In this document: piece after piece, positions 45,394 to 54,134 of the stretch
How positions within the stretch are numbered: the first letter of the stretch is position 1
Layout: each line of letters opens with the position of its first letter
From: Deltaproteobacteria bacterium
Lineage (GTDB): Bacteria > Desulfobacterota > GWC2-55-46
Direction: 5' to 3'
Assembly: GCA_016177845.1 (NCBI GenBank)
Contig: JACOUO010000011.1
Span: 700,326 to 764,325, forward strand
DNA: 64,000 nucleotides
Translations under genes and position numbers: made by a program
The notes under the pieces: generated by a model
The model's database searches: none
What the model was told of the DNA's origin: nothing
What the model saw: the letters and a program-made list of their open reading frames with translations, nothing else

Positions 45394-45499
45394 TTTCCCT
45401 TATCCTTTGTTATATTCTTTTTTTCAAAAATATTTTGAAACTCAATTCTCTTTATTATTCCGCCGGAAAACTCCCCGGCGTTGCCGGCAGGGTATATCA

Positions 45500-45582
45500 T
45501 GGTGCGAGAGGGGGGACTTGAACCCCCATGGTTGCCCACCAGATCCTAAGTCTGGCGCGTCTGCCAGTTCCGCCACTCTCGC
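45500..45582 (-). tRNA. tRNA-Leu (TAG)
   Basis: Minus strand, 83 nt with encoded CCA and a long variable arm. Acceptor GCGAGAG/CTCTCGC, anticodon stem CCAGA/TCTGG with loop CTTAGGA, T-arm GGGGTTCAAGTCCCC, discriminator A. Confidence 0.95.
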
Positions 45583-45717
45583 GCAAGTTACGAGAATGGT
45601 GCTTAATGCGTCGTTTTCTCATTCTTGCCGGAAAAACAGGTGAAAAACACTGAAAACTGAACTTATTGGGGCTATAAGAGCTTAAATTTGATGGAATTCC
45701 TCGAAATGCTCCTAAGT

Positions 45718-45746
45718 ATTATATGTGATTAATACTCCCCTTGCAA
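45718..45746 (-). promoter_or_regulatory. Promoter upstream of tRNA-Leu and tig
   Basis: On the minus strand TTGCAA (45741-45746), 17-bp spacer, TATAAT (45718-45723). It is about 130 bp before the tRNA 5' end and could serve the tRNA and tig-clpP-clpX-lon. Confidence 0.6.
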
Positions 45747-45791
45747 CAAAAAAGGTTTGAGCTATTTCACTGATATTTGGCTGTGTTACGG

Positions 45792-47981
45792 CTATTTTTT
45801 GAGCTTGAACCGCTTGATGCTCTCGGTCAGTTCCTTATCAAGGCGGGCCATCTCCTCAACTGCCCTGTCAGCCTCCATCGCCTTTTCGGTATTCTCTACC
45901 GATATTCTCCTTACAGCTTCTATTGCCTCAAGCACCTTTACGGTATTGCGGCTCTGCTCTCTTATGACATTATTTATATACATCACCATCTCGCCTACAT
46001 TGTCGATGGTGGCGTTGATCTGCCTGTTCGCCTCTACCTGTGAACGGGTAGAGCTTTTTACCTTATAGGCAATGTCCGCCATCCTCTCGGAGGCCTTGTT
46101 GATAAGCTCGCTGCCCCTTGCCTGTTCCTGCGTAGCATTGACTATCCTTCTGGTCATCTCCGCGACTTTCTCAGTCGCTTCGACAACCATCCTGCTCTCT
46201 TTTGCCTGGTCAGCCGAAGCGCGGGCTATCTCCCTGACGCTGGTCGTTGATCTCTGGGCGCTGGCTACTATCTTCTTAAGCCCCTCACCTGCCTCCATAG
46301 AGAGCTTCACTCCCTCTTCTACGCTCAGGTAGCCCCTTTCCATAGCCTTTACAGCCTTGTTGCTCTCTATTTCAACCGAGTCTATTATCTCAGAGACCTC
46401 TTTTGCGGAGGTCGATGTCCTCTCGGCAAGGTCTTTGATCTCGTTGGATACAACAGAGAAGCTCTTTCCGTGCTCGCCTGACTGCGCGGCAATAATAGCA
46501 GCATTGAGGGCAAGAAGGTTTGTCTCCTCGGCAACTTCACGGATGACATCGAGGATTTTGCCTATCTCTTTAATCTTTTCCGAGAGGCTGTTTATTATAT
46601 CTGTCGATTCCTTTGTTATCTCTTTTGTCTTTACAATGCCCTCAATGGTGCTTTCAACGGTCTCAAGGCCGGACCTTGCGTCCTTTATGACATCATCGGC
46701 AAACCTTGAAGCCTCGGCGGCGTTAGTCTCCACCTCTTTTATCCTTGCGTTTATCTGTACCATTGAAGAGGAGACCTGCATTACTGCAGAAGACAGATTT
46801 TCTATATTCTCTGATATCTCCTTGATTGAGAATGACATATCTTTTGTGGAGGTAGCCGTATCCTCTACGCTTAAGAAGAGGGACTCAAGATTATCCACCA
46901 CTTCGCTGATTGACGCCCCAAGCTCTAAAACCGATGACGAGCCTTTCTCAACAGATACGGTGAGGGTATCAGTGTATTTTGCAAGCTCTGAAATGGAGGT
47001 ATTGATATCCTGCATGTTAGAGCCGATGGAATCGAGTGAAGCCCCCTGCTTATTCGAGCCTTCAAGCACATGCCTGCTCACATCCCGAACGCTTGTGGAG
47101 ATATTGACCGCGTCATCAGAGGTGCGCCTTATATCCTCTATCATCCTGTGAAGGTTTCTTACGACATCGTTTATCTGGGTCGCGAGGTCGCCTATCTCAT
47201 CATTGGATTTAATCGTGGTCTCATTGGTAAGATCGCCCATGGCAAGGTGCTTGGTTGTATCGGCAAGGGTCAATACCGGAGAAGTGACCACCTTTCTTAT
47301 GAAGGCAAGCCCAACAAGCCCCATTGCAAGGATTACGGCAAAGCCGTAGGCAATCGAGCGCCAGATATCGGCCATGGCAGCTGCCATCTCGCTCTCAATA
47401 GGGAGCGTTATCTCAAGCCCGCCTACCACATCGCCGATCTTAAAGTCTTTTTTCACAGCCGTAGGATAGGTGTTATGACAATCAACGCAGGTCTGGGAAG
47501 TAGCCACATCAGGGATCATGTACCTTACGGATTCCTTGCCGTTAAAGTTCCCGAAGCTGTAATGCCTTGTCTCAGCGCCCTTGGCAAACTTCTCAAGGGC
47601 CTCTTTCTGGAAGTCGTCACGGGGGGCGCTTGTAGGATTTATAGGATAGAAGCTTACAAGCTCCATGTGGAAGCCGCCCTCTGTGCCGAGGGACTGGGAG
47701 ACCTCTTTAATGAATGTAGCGGGAAGAGGAATGGACTTCTCCACTTCATGGTATGAGCCTGTGACATTGATGCCTGCCTCAAGGGCGCGCTTTACGATAG
47801 TGGAAGTGTAGAACTGCCTGTGGGCTGATATCTCACGGGAAAGGAAGCCGGCTGTCGTCAAAGCCATCCTGCGGGTCTGCTCTATCCTCTCCTTATATAT
47901 ATAGATGCTATAGACCCCAAATATAACAGCCCAGACCAGAGCCGCAAAAATCAATAATTTAACCCTGATACCAAATCTCAT
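45792..47981 (-). CDS. Methyl-accepting chemotaxis protein with a c-type haem motif
   Basis: 729 residues: a transmembrane segment at 9-27, a periplasmic sensor domain (about 40-200) of the DUF3365/Tll0287 kind with C165-V-D-C168-H169, a second membrane segment (205-227), HAMP (about 228-285) and a long MCP signalling domain with the hairpin tip EVAEETNLLALNAAIIAAQS. The haem site suggests redox, oxygen or NO sensing. It lies downstream of the second respiratory module, consistent with energy taxis. It is a full-length receptor; no other chemotaxis genes are nearby. Confidence 0.9.
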   Translation of the reverse strand: MRFGIRVKLLIFAALVWAVIFGVYSIYIYKERIEQTRRMALTTAGFLSREISAHRQFYTSTIVKRALEAGINVTGSYHEVEKSIPLPATFIKEVSQSLGTEGGFHMELVSFYPINPTSAPRDDFQKEALEKFAKGAETRHYSFGNFNGKESVRYMIPDVATSQTCVDCHNTYPTAVKKDFKIGDVVGGLEITLPIESEMAAAMADIWRSIAYGFAVILAMGLVGLAFIRKVVTSPVLTLADTTKHLAMGDLTNETTIKSNDEIGDLATQINDVVRNLHRMIEDIRRTSDDAVNISTSVRDVSRHVLEGSNKQGASLDSIGSNMQDINTSISELAKYTDTLTVSVEKGSSSVLELGASISEVVDNLESLFLSVEDTATSTKDMSFSIKEISENIENLSSAVMQVSSSMVQINARIKEVETNAAEASRFADDVIKDARSGLETVESTIEGIVKTKEITKESTDIINSLSEKIKEIGKILDVIREVAEETNLLALNAAIIAAQSGEHGKSFSVVSNEIKDLAERTSTSAKEVSEIIDSVEIESNKAVKAMERGYLSVEEGVKLSMEAGEGLKKIVASAQRSTTSVREIARASADQAKESRMVVEATEKVAEMTRRIVNATQEQARGSELINKASERMADIAYKVKSSTRSQVEANRQINATIDNVGEMVMYINNVIREQSRNTVKVLEAIEAVRRISVENTEKAMEADRAVEEMARLDKELTESIKRFKLKK

Positions 47982-48328
47982 CCGTCTTCCTGTTCCTCAA
48001 TGGAATGCCAAATAGGTAAAGCATAAACGGCCACAGAAACTTTTGCCAGGGCCGCCGCGAATCCTCATCAATTAGAATATATCGGCTGAAAATTGGGAAC
48101 CTGAAAAATAGAGGATTGCCGCTGATTCAAACCCTTGCCGGGCGGGGCCCTAAAGATTTTAAGAAGCTACAGGCAAAAAACGGCAATGTACGCGTAAGTA
48201 CAATTATCTTGAATAATATAAGAAAAACAGGCTTTTGACAAGTTTTTTTATGGAAAGCGGGGAACAGGGCATCTGCCCCGGTACATAGACGTTAGGCCCG
48301 GCTGGAAGCCGGGCCTAACAGGACTGGA
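47982..48328. other. Intergenic region between the chemoreceptor and the 215-residue membrane protein
   Basis: 347 bp without an obvious gene. It contains the 13-bp stem-loop at its right end and AT-rich segments before the chemoreceptor start. A partial flagellar-sigma -10 (GCCGATA on the minus strand near 48089) lacks a matching -35, so I do not call a promoter. Confidence 0.35.
48291..48319. repeat. 13-bp perfect stem-loop just after the 215-residue ORF
   Basis: GTTAGGCCCGGCT and AGCCGGGCCTAAC pair perfectly around a 3-nt loop, starting 10 bp after the stop. No T-run follows on the minus strand, so it is probably an RNA-stability element or a Rho-type end rather than a standard intrinsic terminator. 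Confidence 0.6.
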
Positions 48329-48976
48329 TTATTCTACTACAAGCTTATTGATTTTATCGTCAAACCTTACTACCTTTATTTCCTTTGGTTTTATGTTCAC
48401 CACCTGATCAAGCGTATAATCAGGGGCGGCTTTATTCCCCTTATCATAGAGGTTTGCCTGAAATCTGTGCGTACCCGGCCCTACCATGAACTCATCATAT
48501 ATATATGATGCCATGTCTTTTTTCAGGCCTGTCGGAGAGTAGGATTTATTAAGCATCTGCTTGCCGTCAACCCACAGCTCTACGCTCACTGGGTGTCTTT
48601 CACGGGGGCAGTCGGCAAGCTTCTGCATGCTCATCTGCACCCTTTTGACTTCCTTAAGCTCTTTACGGTAGCGGTCGCCCTCTTTCTTCATCATGTCTGA
48701 TTCCCCGCAATCCGAGACCCTTTTACCCGTATGCTTGAAGGCTACCTTGAATGCGGCGTCATTTGCCCTGTAATGAGAGTATGAGAAATCAGAAAGAAAA
48801 AATATGGGCAAGGAGATTACCATCAACACAGCCACGAGCTTAACGAATATTGCGGCTGAGAACGGCTCTTTCTTTTTCGGTACCGCTTTCTTATCCTTCT
48901 TAAAAAGGAACTCTTTACCTATTATGTATGCGCTTGGTATTAAAAACGCCAGAAATACGATTACTATTATTAACAT
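48329..48976 (-). CDS. Uncharacterised membrane protein of the second respiratory module
   Basis: 215 residues: two transmembrane helices near the N-terminus (residues 2-19 and 44-64) and an extracytoplasmic beta-rich C-terminal domain with VSVELWVDGKQMLNKSYSPTG and VGPGTHRFQANLYDKG, resembling a small Ig-like domain. It starts within the last codon of the cytochrome b fusion gene (1-nt overlap), so it is its translational partner. No cofactor motif is visible. The role is unknown; an accessory or assembly subunit fits the context. Confidence 0.75.
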   Translation of the reverse strand: MLIIVIVFLAFLIPSAYIIGKEFLFKKDKKAVPKKKEPFSAAIFVKLVAVLMVISLPIFFLSDFSYSHYRANDAAFKVAFKHTGKRVSDCGESDMMKKEGDRYRKELKEVKRVQMSMQKLADCPRERHPVSVELWVDGKQMLNKSYSPTGLKKDMASYIYDEFMVGPGTHRFQANLYDKGNKAAPDYTLDQVVNIKPKEIKVVRFDDKINKLVVE

Positions 48977-50511
48977 TATGCATCCCTCCTGTCTTTAAGC
49001 CCCTTCTGAAAATCCTCAAGATTCGCAATGAAGGTATCTGTTTCAACTGCTGACAGGTAAACAGCATTTATCCGCGCCCTATCTATTGATTTCTTGACTA
49101 CAGGCGGCCTGAAGCCTGCGAGCCGGCCCATAAACCAGTCCGTACCCCTCCTGTAACTGCAGTCGCCCTGTCTGCAAGCCGCTACGAACACTCCGTCAAT
49201 GCCCTTTTCAAACGGGATATAGAGCATCGAGGGCTGAAGCATTCCGATACAGGGCAGGTTTATGACCCTTGCCCACTCATATCCGTTTATTTTACCGGTG
49301 CCGTCGGCCTTGCCTGAAAGCCAGGCTCCTTTGGCGCAGGCAAATACTATTACCTTTTTATCAACGCCTGCATCTTTCAGTTCGGCGCAGAGCCTTCTGA
49401 CTGTATCCTTTACATACTCTTCCGAGATATCAGGCAGGTTAAGCGCCTTGTAGTCACATGCACCCACGCATATTCCGCAGCTCGCGCACCTGCTCTTATT
49501 GACTACAGCCTCAAGCGGATACGCCAGGCCGTCCGTCCTCTTCCTCATCTGTATAGCCTGATAAGGGCAATCTTCCATGCAAAGCTCACAGCCTGTGCAG
49601 TTCTCAAGCGTGACCTCGACCTCAGGGGTCTTTTTTGTGCGTGTAAGCCACGGTACGATGGCTACGATAAGCGTTATCGTTATAATGAAGGCCCACATGC
49701 CATGAGCCGATATAAACTTAAGCGGAGGGAAGATAAACATATAGAACCAGTCAATTGGCACTAATTCAGGCAAGGTCTTAAGCTCTGCCGGAGGCGCGCT
49801 CGTCGCAGGCTTGATGATGGAGATAAGGAACAAAACCAGAACAAGCCCGTAACCGATAAGCCTCGGCGGATTGATGACCGCCTTTGTTACCCTCACAATA
49901 TGGATCAGTATGAGGATAAAGATAAAAAAGATGGAGCTGAAGTGGATGAAGAGCACTATATAGAAAAGCTGGTCGGTAAGATTCTCAAGCCTTGCGAAGT
50001 TCAGGCTCAGAGGAAGGCCGAAAATAGGCACATTCTCAAGCATGTAAGAGGAAAGTGTAGCCACATATCTGGCCTTTTCATCCCATACCATCCAGTAACC
50101 GAAGATGCCGCCTGCTATGAGAACCCATGCTATCACTATGCCCGAGACCCAGGCTATCCATCTCCAGTGCTTGTACCTGTCAAGAGTAAAACATCTTGCC
50201 GCGTGCAGGAGCATCGTTATCACAAGTCCGTCTGAAGCATACCTGTGGAACGATCGTATGATGCCGCCTAAGTACCACTGGTTGACGGTAAGCGACTGTA
50301 CCGAGAGATACGCTCCCCTTGCTGTGATGTTATAGAAAAGGAACAGGTAGATGCCTGTTATAAGAATTATCCACAGGAAAAATATGCTTACAGCCCCGAG
50401 ATAGTAAAACGGGTTGTAGGCTGAAGTGGTTATCTGGTTTATTATCTTTTCAATCCATAACCAGAACCTCTCCAATTGCCCTTTTGGCCTGAACTCTCTT
50501 TTCTCTCCCAT
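48976..50511 (-). CDS. Cytochrome b / two-[4Fe-4S] ferredoxin / MvhD-like fusion protein
   Basis: 511 residues with three parts. Residues 35-290 are a cytochrome b6-like membrane domain with haem-ligand histidines 89, 103, 190 and 204. Residues 305-352 hold two [4Fe-4S] sites (C305xxC308xxC311xxxC315P and C342xxC345xxC348xxxC352). Residues 385-500 resemble the MvhD/FlpD delta subunit of hydrogenase-heterodisulphide reductase, with C392, C421, C446 and C451. It lacks the NWC motif of MvhD, so one ligand is displaced. It would link the quinone pool to a soluble iron-sulphur carrier. It is 32 bp after the SCO gene. Confidence 0.88.
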   Translation of the reverse strand: MGEKREFRPKGQLERFWLWIEKIINQITTSAYNPFYYLGAVSIFFLWIILITGIYLFLFYNITARGAYLSVQSLTVNQWYLGGIIRSFHRYASDGLVITMLLHAARCFTLDRYKHWRWIAWVSGIVIAWVLIAGGIFGYWMVWDEKARYVATLSSYMLENVPIFGLPLSLNFARLENLTDQLFYIVLFIHFSSIFFIFILILIHIVRVTKAVINPPRLIGYGLVLVLFLISIIKPATSAPPAELKTLPELVPIDWFYMFIFPPLKFISAHGMWAFIITITLIVAIVPWLTRTKKTPEVEVTLENCTGCELCMEDCPYQAIQMRKRTDGLAYPLEAVVNKSRCASCGICVGACDYKALNLPDISEEYVKDTVRRLCAELKDAGVDKKVIVFACAKGAWLSGKADGTGKINGYEWARVINLPCIGMLQPSMLYIPFEKGIDGVFVAACRQGDCSYRRGTDWFMGRLAGFRPPVVKKSIDRARINAVYLSAVETDTFIANLEDFQKGLKDRRDA

Positions 50512-50543
50512 TTATTCCTCTTTGTTTTTTTTATTAAGGCTTT

Positions 50544-51365
50544 TTAGCGGCGCGCCTTCCTTCTGAAAAATCCTATTATCTTTTTTCCCCACACAAAGTA
50601 AATGATGAGGCCGATGACAAGCGACTGCATGAAAACACTTAAGATTATCGGGTAATCTATTACATACTTGCCGGTGTACGGGTCGTACTTGTAGCAGAAG
50701 AACTTAATCTTATCGACAATTGAAGCCGAGCTGTCCACAGGAGGCTTTCCGGTGATAAGCTCATCTATCCTGTTGCCAAGGACCGAAGACTGAGTCCTTA
50801 AGCTGTAGACCTGCTTGTATATCGTTCCGTCAGGCCTGAAGACGGTGGCCATATCGATATGGTCAAAACTGCCGTCTTCCTTTTTCTTAAAATAAAAACC
50901 GACCTGTGAGGTAAGTTTTGCAATCGTATCAGCATCAGCAGCAGCAAACCTTATTGAGTTGAAATCATTGACAAACTTCAGCCCGTATTCCCTCATCTTC
51001 TGAGGCGTGTCATGCTCAGTGTCAAAACCGATTGTAAGCGCGTTGAACTTATTGCCGAACCTGTCCCTTGAATCATCTATTACCTTTTTAAACTCTGCCG
51101 TGATACCGGGGCACACATGGGGGCAGCTCGTGTATATGAAACTTATTACAAGCGGTTTTTCGTCCTTGAAATAATCGCTGAGCCTGAACTTTACCCCATC
51201 CTGGTCAGTCAAGGCGTAATCATCTATCTTCTTGCCTTCAGCGTTTACGGAGTTGTCGTATGCCTTTTTAAGCCCGACAGTATCAAGCTCCTCGCCGGCC
51301 TGAGAAGCCATTGGAAGAAGCAGCAGCATGAACAGCAGTGTAAGAGCAATTTTTACGGCCTTCAT
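50544..51365 (-). CDS. SCO1/SenC family copper-delivery protein
   Basis: 273 residues: a signal peptide (1-23), a thioredoxin-like domain with copper-binding CPHVCPGI near residue 85 and the conserved histidine in FDHIDMATVFRPDG, and a C-terminal transmembrane helix. It delivers copper to CuA. It follows the haem-copper subunit I by about 340 bp and stands before the cytochrome b fusion, as SenC does in the norSY-senC loci of ammonia oxidisers. It has its own FNR-like box and -10. Confidence 0.9.
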   Translation of the reverse strand: MKAVKIALTLLFMLLLLPMASQAGEELDTVGLKKAYDNSVNAEGKKIDDYALTDQDGVKFRLSDYFKDEKPLVISFIYTSCPHVCPGITAEFKKVIDDSRDRFGNKFNALTIGFDTEHDTPQKMREYGLKFVNDFNSIRFAAADADTIAKLTSQVGFYFKKKEDGSFDHIDMATVFRPDGTIYKQVYSLRTQSSVLGNRIDELITGKPPVDSSASIVDKIKFFCYKYDPYTGKYVIDYPIILSVFMQSLVIGLIIYFVWGKKIIGFFRRKARR

Positions 51366-51458
51366 TCAATCCTCGTGAGATTCGAATTTTAAAAAAGAAA
51401 ACACCTGAATATGACTTCAAGCCCCTGCAACAATACTTTAGTAAATTTATCGGTTATT

Positions 51459-51499
51459 ATATTATCAGCAAGGGGAAAGAGCTTGTATGATTTATATCA
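51459..51499 (-). promoter_or_regulatory. CRP/FNR-type promoter of the SCO/cytochrome b operon
   Basis: Box TGATTTATATCA (51488-51499) with TAATAT (51459-51464) 23 bp downstream. A TATAAT also occurs 3 bp further on. The box is centred about 41.5 bp from the expected start. Confidence 0.55.
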
Positions 51500-51657
51500 G
51501 CAAAAACTTCTTTTTTAAATAGTTTCGAAATTATGAATATATGCAAACTTCATAAGCACGCCGGGGCCTAAAGTATCTACATAGTATCAGAACTCAAAAA
51601 ACTCTGAAATTATAGCATGTTATAGGATTTAAAACAAAATTTTATCGGAGAGAAAAT

Positions 51658-51688
51658 AAAAACGGGGCTGCTTTGAAGCAGCCCCGTT
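51658..51688 (-). terminator. Intrinsic terminator of the haem-copper subunit I gene
   Basis: Perfect 11-bp stem CGGGGCTGCTT/AAGCAGCCCCG with a tight loop, T-run on the minus strand, 20 bp after the stop. Confidence 0.9.
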
Positions 51689-51707
51689 TCAGTTGGAACC
51701 TGTGTTC

Positions 51708-53222
51708 TTAATCGCCTATCTTCTTACCGAAGATGATCGAGCCAAAGGAGATTAAGATGTAGAGCACGCCGCCGATAGCCGCAAGCACACCACCCACACC
51801 CATCATACTCATGAACATATCGATGGCAGGGTCAAAGGTGAAGGAGAACGGGGCGCCTGAGAAGGTGATATCATAATGCCTTCTGGGCACGCCGAACTGG
51901 CCTGCGCTCATCATGCCTATTGAAAGGGTGGCAACGCCTACTCCGTAAAGATAGGGCTGGATTGTGGCAAAGCCCTTCCAGATTATCTCCCTCTTGAAGA
52001 TATAGGGAATAAGGAGGTAGGTGAAGCCCATGAAGGCGATTGTCGTACCCGCGACTACAGTACCGTGGAAGTGGCCTGTAATAGCCCAGGTATTGTGACG
52101 GATAATATTGAACTGCTCTGTTCCGAAGATGACGCCTGTGATACCGCCAAGGAAACCGAAGAGGAGAATTGATATTGCGATGCCTGAGAAGGCCGGGTTG
52201 CCCCAGGGCGCCTTTTTAAGCCACTCGAAAAGTCCTCTTGTGAAGCCCTGCCTTCTTAAGGCGACCTCAATGGAGGCCGGGATAGCGAAGGCGTGTATCA
52301 TACTGGCAAGTACAGCAAGGTGCATCATGTAGCTTGTGTTTACGATCTTGTGCCATGTTGAAAGAACAGGGTCAACAAGAAGGTGGTGCTCAGAGGCCAC
52401 ATTGATGAACAGTATGTAGAGTACGAAGGCTGTCCTTGAGAGCTTCTCGTTGACAGGCTTGCTGCCTACTACAAAAGCCGCTGTCATGTACCATACGGCT
52501 ACCATCGCGCTGACATTTATCTGCTGCGAAGGATGACCGAGACCCCAGAACACAAGCCTGTAGGCTGCCGGGTCAACATAGCCGATGATGTTTAATGCCC
52601 ATAATAATGTAGGGATGAAGATTGCCGCGCCGTGCGCAAGCGTAAGTACGGCGATGATGGAGCCTGCCGCCATACCGAAAGAACCGAGGGGAAGCGAGCG
52701 TTTGTATCCGCCGTCCCTCTTTGAAAGTGTTACGTTAATGAAGAAGATTATGAAACCGAGCAATGCGCCTACGGCGAATAATATGACGCCGAGATAATAA
52801 ATCGGGTCAGCCTTTAAAGGCACATATGATGTAAACATTACATCCGCGCCGCCAAGGAGGACGATAACATTGATTACGCCGCCTCCGATAAGCATTAGCG
52901 CGAACGCCAACCAACCGAGCCATGGGACATATGACCTCGTGCCTAATAAGACAGTTGAGGTAAAATGAACCAGCGCCACTTCAAAGAAAATAATCCATGC
53001 GAGCAGTGCGTCTATGCCGTGCAGTGTGAGAAACCTGTAGTAATTGGTCGCTCCAAGCAGGTGCACGCTCGGCCACCTTGTCAACGCTACCAGAAGGGCC
53101 ATCAAACCGCCCACGGCAAGAGTCGCAAGGGCTGCGATTACATTCCACTTTATCAGGTTCTCACTGCTTTTTTCTATCTTAAGCCCTGATAAGGGATCTG
53201 TTCTGAATTGAAAATTCGCCAT
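51708..53222 (-). CDS. Haem-copper oxidoreductase subunit I lacking the active-site tyrosine
   Basis: 504 residues, about 12 transmembrane helices. Ligands by position: low-spin haem H68 and H386, high-spin haem H384, CuB H230, H279 and H280. The A/B-type cross-linked tyrosine lies four residues after the CuB histidine; here it is Q234 (GHPSQQIN). The C-type position six residues before the HH pair is Ile273, so neither class is matched. E278 lies next to the CuB pair. This suggests NO reduction or an unusual oxidase. It is followed by a terminator and a SenC gene. Confidence 0.85.
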   Translation of the reverse strand: MANFQFRTDPLSGLKIEKSSENLIKWNVIAALATLAVGGLMALLVALTRWPSVHLLGATNYYRFLTLHGIDALLAWIIFFEVALVHFTSTVLLGTRSYVPWLGWLAFALMLIGGGVINVIVLLGGADVMFTSYVPLKADPIYYLGVILFAVGALLGFIIFFINVTLSKRDGGYKRSLPLGSFGMAAGSIIAVLTLAHGAAIFIPTLLWALNIIGYVDPAAYRLVFWGLGHPSQQINVSAMVAVWYMTAAFVVGSKPVNEKLSRTAFVLYILFINVASEHHLLVDPVLSTWHKIVNTSYMMHLAVLASMIHAFAIPASIEVALRRQGFTRGLFEWLKKAPWGNPAFSGIAISILLFGFLGGITGVIFGTEQFNIIRHNTWAITGHFHGTVVAGTTIAFMGFTYLLIPYIFKREIIWKGFATIQPYLYGVGVATLSIGMMSAGQFGVPRRHYDITFSGAPFSFTFDPAIDMFMSMMGVGGVLAAIGGVLYILISFGSIIFGKKIGD

Positions 53223-53278
53223 CTGTATTAAACACCTCCCTTTCTGATTTAACCAACCCGCCCTTTGTATTTACCTGG

Positions 53279-53319
53279 ATTATATGGAAAGTCTTACAGT
53301 TTAAAAATGACTTTTATCA
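53279..53319 (-). promoter_or_regulatory. CRP/FNR-type promoter directly before subunit I
   Basis: Box TGACTTTTATCA (53308-53319) and a perfect TATAAT (53279-53284) 23 bp downstream on the minus strand, with the expected start near 53272 and 50 nt to the ATG at 53222. Confidence 0.65.
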
Positions 53320-53428
53320 TAACCATCCGGCTTTTACGGCGCATTCAGGCCTTCTATTTCAGCCTTATCAAACGCGCGCGTAAGTGAAGCGGTGCAACCT
53401 TTGAATAGAGCAAAACGCCCTTTGTAAT

Positions 53429-53563
53429 TTACTGAACTCCCCAAACATCCATAAGCCATTTGAGGTGCGCGAACCAGATAACAACGAAGACCGCCAGGAA
53501 TATCAGCGCGAGCACGAATACTCCGGGTGCCTCCATTTCGTTTCTGTGATCATGTGCTGGCAT
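53429..53563 (-). CDS. Small membrane subunit of the haem-copper complex (44 residues)
   Basis: Read from the gap between subunit II and subunit I. It encodes MPAHDHRNEMEAPGVFVL and one transmembrane helix ending in WFAHLKWLMDVWGVQ. AAAGGAGG lies before the ATG, a strong ribosome-binding site. Its size, single helix and place between subunits II and I are like the small subunit IIa of B-type oxidases. Identity by sequence is not certain. Confidence 0.75.
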   Translation of the reverse strand: MPAHDHRNEMEAPGVFVLALIFLAVFVVIWFAHLKWLMDVWGVQ

Positions 53564-53598
53564 TTTGATAACCTCCTTTGCTACATTCAGAGCTTAAG

Positions 53599-54123
53599 TT
53601 ATTTTACATACATTTTGCCGACCATTGTATGGTGGCCTATGCCGCAGTACTCGTTGCAGACTATGTGGAACTCGCCGGTTGTAGTGGGCGTAAGCTTAAG
53701 CACATAATCGTAGCCGGGCAGCGCCATGAAGTTCATGTTAATCGGCAGGATTGAAAACCCGTGCTGAATATCCATGGATGAAAGATGGAGCCTGTAGGTC
53801 TTGCCCTTCTCAAGTTCGAGAACAGGGTACCACTGCCACATGCTCGCCCTTACATATATAGGCTCAGACGGATTGGGATGAACGACCGGGAAACCGTTCT
53901 CCTCGCCGACTTTATACTTGGCGACCATGCCTTCAACAAGCTTGTCAAAATCCTCCGCAGTGACCTTATAAGTCTCTGAGGGAGGGTTCTGGGAGCCGAC
54001 AACATGGTAAATCGGCATAAAGATAAATGAAACAAGCATCCATATCAACGCAACGCCAACCCATATTCTTTCATCCTTGCTTAATGGGTTCCACCACATT
54101 CTCTCTGGTTCGTAAATCGCCAT
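53599..54123 (-). CDS. CuA-containing subunit II of the haem-copper complex
   Basis: 174 residues: one N-terminal transmembrane helix (20-40) and a periplasmic cupredoxin domain with a complete CuA site, H121, C156, E158, C160, H164 and M167 (CNEYCGIGHHTM). It accepts electrons from a c-type carrier. The 53-residue protein is upstream and subunit I follows after the 44-residue gene. With CuA intact the complex is cytochrome c-linked rather than a quinol oxidase. Confidence 0.93.
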   Translation of the reverse strand: MAIYEPERMWWNPLSKDERIWVGVALIWMLVSFIFMPIYHVVGSQNPPSETYKVTAEDFDKLVEGMVAKYKVGEENGFPVVHPNPSEPIYVRASMWQWYPVLELEKGKTYRLHLSSMDIQHGFSILPINMNFMALPGYDYVLKLTPTTTGEFHIVCNEYCGIGHHTMVGKMYVK

Positions 54124-54134
54124 TTTCCTCCTCC

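Larger units (their letters stand above)
51366..51707. other. Intergenic region between subunit I and the SCO gene
   Basis: About 340 bp without a gene. It holds the terminator of subunit I (51658-51688) and an FNR-like box at 51488-51499 that would drive the SCO gene. Confidence 0.5.

Noticed and set aside
45353-45643. 96-codon plus-strand ORF overlapping the tig start and tRNA-Leu
   Set aside because: It lies across a clear tRNA and the 5' end of tig, so it is a shadow.
48070-48130. Flagellar-sigma promoter for the chemoreceptor
   Set aside because: A GCCGATA-like -10 is there but no TAAA-type -35 at the right spacing.
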